Source: Branchiostoma lanceolatum
Lineage: Eukaryota; Chordata; Leptocardii; Amphioxiformes; Branchiostomatidae
DNA: 64,000 bases
Direction of reading: 5' to 3'
Assembly: GCF_035083965.1 (NCBI RefSeq)
Contig: NC_089732.1
Span: 9,253,424-9,317,423, forward strand
Below the pieces are notes generated by a model, which saw nothing but the letters and a program-made list of their open reading frames with translations, was not told the DNA's origin and made no database searches. The number at the start of each line of letters is the position of its first letter. Positions within the stretch are counted from its first letter, which is position 1. Below, piece after piece: positions 61,401-64,000 of this stretch. The translations under genes and the position numbers were made by a program.

Positions 61401-62119
61401 GACACTCACGACAAGTGAGGATTTGTTACTATAATGTTCTCTTCTGTTAGCCATCAGATTTGTTAATCTCCAAGCAGATCTCTGGTGACACTGACAGTAT
61501 CAACTGGCAAAAGCAGTATTATTGGCTACTACTTTTGCCAGTTGGATACTGTCAGTGTCACCAGAGATCTGCTTAGAGATTAAGGATTTGTTATTATGTT
61601 GTCTTCTGTGAGCCATCAAACTTGGTTTAGACGTTTTTCCTTTTTGTACTTGAATTGCACAACCTCAATGCCAGGGTCAACACCAGTTTTGAACAGTAAG
61701 CACAAGCTGCCAAAAAAACAGACTGATAAGACTGATCCACCTACACTGGGATGGACCCCATTCTTATCAATTAGTGTGTTGGGTTCTTTGATGTGCTCAA
61801 GATGTGGCTCTCCTCAAACATGGAACCTCTGGCTTTACGTCTCATCCAAGAGGATATTTTATGTTTGTATGTTTTTTTCTATACCTCCAATTGACAGTTT
61901 TCCATCCCTCCCTCTAGGTTTAAATGTCGTCGCTGCATAAATAGAATCCAGGTTCGGCCGCCGCCTGACGACTCAGACTGCAACAGCGACCTCTCACAGT
62001 GGCACCACGCAGCGGATAAACGCGGGGTTCAGGACCTCATGCTCAAGGCATGCTGGGATGCAGCCGTGACCTTCACCTTCCATCACAGGTCACACGAGGA
62101 ACAGAGGGGTGTGGTGTGA
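52461..62119 (+). CDS. RAD54L: DNA repair and recombination ATPase RAD54-like
   Basis: Swi2/Snf2 translocase that works with Rad51 in homologous recombination. Exons: 52461-52463, 52732-52815, 53346-53465, 53696-53756, 53956-54091, 54500-54519, 54784-54911, 55123-55170, 55357-55372, 55497-55549, 56692-56785, 57145-57269, 57804-57954, 58528-58634, 58761-58833, 59271-59432, 59752-59862, 60014-60137, 60280-60358, 60821-61000, 61251-61414, 61918-62119. The sum is 2241 nt, 746 aa (human 747). N-terminal RRSQAPSQ and [20 protein letters not shown] are the vertebrate-like Rad51-interacting region. Walker A is DEMGLGKT (about 181-188), and the DEGH box (295-298) spans an exon junction. Motif III is [20 protein letters not shown]; helicase-C motifs include [31 protein letters not shown] and the arginine-finger region [13 protein letters not shown]. 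It ends [10 protein letters not shown], close to the human end. The first coding exon supplies only the ATG. Confidence 0.96.
55750..56484. mobile_element. 735-bp MITE in a RAD54L intron, with TTCATG target duplication
   Basis: The ends are inverted repeats, TAGAGTCAATTC and CACCGAGAGGGT on the left with their complement on the right. TTCATG flanks both sides (55744-55749 and 56485-56490) as a 6-bp target duplication. The interior repeats GTTGGAACATGTTCCAAC-like palindromes (perfect at 55984-56001). It contains no ORF. Confidence 0.75.
57430..57560. repeat. Relic related to the MITE at 26728-26958
   Basis: Two units of GGTCACTTGT(G/A)CAGGTTAGACTGT type about 65 bp apart, in a RAD54L intron. 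Weak similarity only. Confidence 0.35.
60626..60760 (-). mobile_element. 3' fragment of the tRNA-derived SINE
   Basis: CGTAGCCTTTTTGAGGCTGT, GTTATCCACTGTGTCTAGGG and CTTTTACCTCCCCAAC match 46900-47030. The tRNA-like head is missing. Intronic in RAD54L. Confidence 0.7.
61463..61583. repeat. Hairpin MITE with ~53-bp arms in the last RAD54L intron
   Basis: The arms TTAATCTCCAAGCAGATCTC, TGGTGACACTGACAGTATC and AACTGGCAAAAG are nearly perfectly complementary to the right half, with a loop of about 15 nt. It shares its end with the hairpin at 11194 and with CTGCTTGGAGATTA near 16490. Confidence 0.85.
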
Positions 62120-63190
62120 CGACACAGCCTGTGATTGGTCGGTTGGCATCACCCGACAAGTGCAGAAGAGAAACATTGGCTGGCTGGCTGGCTTGACTTC
62201 AGGAAAAGATAGTGTCTGTGATTGGACAGATCAATATCACATGACAAGCACTGGAGCTTGGTGTAATAGAACTGAATAGATTCTGTGATTGGCCAATTAG
62301 GTGTCACATCAATAAGTGCAAAGAAAGACACACTGTCTGTGATTGGCAGTTTTGATGAGAATGACTTGGTAGAGAATAAACTTCCAGACTGGCGATACCA
62401 GAAAGAAATTCCAGGCACTCACCAATGGCTGCTCACATGACAGCTACAATGGTTTGGACTATGGCCTGTGGTTGGACTGTTCCAAGAAAGAAACTGAACT
62501 TTTCACAAGAACTCTGTAGGTTTAAAAAAGACTATGATATCTTTTGGTGAAATGAATGGTAAAAAGTAAGTCACCATTATTGATTTGCCATAATGATAGA
62601 ATCTACAGTTTCTGCCCAGGAGGATACGTCTCTTATATAGATATGTTATTTATTGCAGACTTTTTTCATTTAAAAGAGCCACAGACATTGTTCTAGATAC
62701 CATTACATATGTGAAGAATACTGGATTTTTTATTCCTTGCTGTAGAACAAAGTATGATGGAAATTACAGCACGGAAAAGAAAATTTAATCTGTGATGAGT
62801 GAATACTTCTTCCAGTTTTAAAGTGCAAATGGCTGTTCCATTACTGATAGCTGAATTTGTTCCATGATTCATACTTGACAAACACAGGAAAGAACAAAAT
62901 GTGAAATAAAACTCTTCAATTTTAATCTATTATCTGCTTTAGACAGTAGCATGTTTTCTGGATAACACAGATGTATGTTGGCAGTTGAGATATAAATTTA
63001 ACCCTTTGTACAGGGCACGCCTGCAAAGCAGTGTGATTAGCACTGAGAGCGTCCTACCCTGTATAAAGAAAACAGAAATAAATAAACCTTCTCCCTGCTG
63101 CCTAACTGTAAATAATAAAGAATGGGATACCAAGCAGCTACTACTGTCCCAAAAGTATCTGTTAAGGCAGTGTTTCTTAGACAAGAGCTG
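62120..63190. other. RAD54L 3' UTR and convergent intergenic DNA
   Basis: Contains repeated 'CTGTGATTGG' blocks about 60 bp apart at 62131-62350 and a canonical AATAAA at 62905-62910 on the plus strand. The minus-strand gene that ends at 63191 must have its 3' UTR here too, so the two transcripts probably lie close together or overlap. Confidence 0.5.
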
Positions 63191-63363
63191 TCAGCTTGGC
63201 TGCGTCTCCTTCTGAACCTTAAACATTGCACCGTGCCCAGGGACGATGAAGTCAGCCATGGCCAGCACATGTTTCCGCCCCTCAGCCTGCTGGGAAGGGT
63301 TCTCACTCACATCCTGCCACAGAGAGGGGTCGGACTGGTCAGCCTCCTTCTCAAACAGGTCAC
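63191..63363 (-). CDS. MBLAC1: Metallo-beta-lactamase domain-containing protein 1-like, last exon (partial)
   Basis: On the minus strand the acceptor ATTTGTCAG precedes a 173-nt exon reading GDLFEKEADQSDPSLWQDVS, then QQAEGRKHVLAMADFIVPGH and GAMFKVQKETQPS, then TGA. The GDLFE and IVPGHG motifs (the latter supplying a late metal-binding histidine of the MBL fold) are typical of MBLAC1, which in humans has been linked to histone pre-mRNA processing. A stop lies in frame upstream of the acceptor, so the exon boundary is needed. Earlier exons are outside the window. Other small MBL-fold hydrolases remain possible. Confidence 0.7.
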
Positions 63364-64000
63364 CTGACAAATCATTGACAAAGCATCAATAAACAATTGG
63401 CTTAATAGAAAGACAACAGTTGCTAGCAAATGCAGAATATCCCCCATCTTTTGCAAAAAGTTTGGTCATTAACCACCTTGAGATATGTTGCAATAAATGG
63501 AAAAGATGGTTTCAAGTTCAAAAATAGGATTTTATCCCCTTAAAACAGGGTTTTCTCCAGCTTAATTTTTTTTTCTGTCCCACTCTTTGTTTTGGAGCCC
63601 ATGGTATTGATTTTTGTTGTTAAGTTTGTCATTTTAAGCTTATTACAAAAATATATTTTGGGCAATTTCATGTCATAAAATTCACACAGAGGGATGGGTC
63701 CTGGGGACGGCCCTACCTTAAATATTATAGCTGAGAAATCTGGATTATTTTTTGGAACGTGTATAAATTACAATGAAATGATTTCCAATTTTCAGAAACA
63801 GCTTATTACACTGACGAGGCCTAATGGTGCCCAGATATGACGTGCTGTCTCATTAGGCCTGTGAAGAACTATTCCCACGGGCATGATGGATTCTAAAACC
63901 ATTCTAAAATCCTCACGTGCCTGGCTTTTCAAACTGGGTTAATTGCCACTTCATGGGAATCCTACATCGCTCAGATCCCAGGCTCTAGAAGCCACGTGGA
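63364..64000. repeat. Intron or flank with interspersed repeat (63550-63715)
   Basis: 63550-63715 resembles 22360-22570 (TTCTCCAGC, TTGTTAAGTTTGTCATTTTA, CAATTTCATGTCAT, GGTCCTGG). No further MBLAC1-like exon was found up to 64000. Confidence 0.5.

Overview
This window is eukaryotic. Genes are split into many short exons with GT...AG introns, the intergenic DNA is full of short inverted-repeat transposons, tRNA-derived SINEs and dead non-LTR retrotransposons, and the proteins are animal-like but not vertebrate. The combination fits a cephalochordate (amphioxus, Branchiostoma). That assignment is inferred from protein and repeat character, not from a database search.

Layout. 1-5865: repeat-rich flank with a near-palindromic foldback element (about 170-2050) and a 1-kb element made of CAGTACTGG motifs (2955-3950). 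5866-15853 and 21197-34547, both on the minus strand: two complete tandem copies of an ovothiol synthase gene (OvoA type: DinB-like domain, FGE-sulfatase domain and C-terminal methyltransferase). Each has 17 coding exons, and 15 of the 17 exon lengths match exactly between the copies. The summed exons stay in frame, giving 789 codons for copy A and 817 for copy B. Between them lie retrotransposon fragments (16070-16385, 17880-18925). 34548-45472: about 11 kb with no recognisable gene, holding a duplicated noncoding segment, SINEs, a Harbinger-like element and palindromes. 45473-51004, plus strand: AP-1 clathrin adaptor mu1 (AP1M1, 422 aa), with two alternative versions of exon 6 only 31 nt apart. 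52461-62119, plus strand: the recombination ATPase RAD54L (746 aa, 22 coding exons). 63191-63363, minus strand: last exon of an MBLAC1-like metallo-beta-lactamase-fold protein, convergent with RAD54L.

Function. The OvoA pair would make the histidine-derived thiol antioxidant ovothiol. AP1M1 (Golgi/endosome sorting) and RAD54L (homologous recombination) are housekeeping genes with short CpG-containing promoters, and they are not functionally linked to OvoA. The most interesting signals are the mutually exclusive exon pair in AP1M1 and the history of the OvoA pair. In the latter, a 306-bp block is almost identical between the copies. In copy A it ends at what looks like a leftover splice acceptor, suggesting copying from B into A. 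Copy A also carries changes at positions that copy B keeps in the family-like state.
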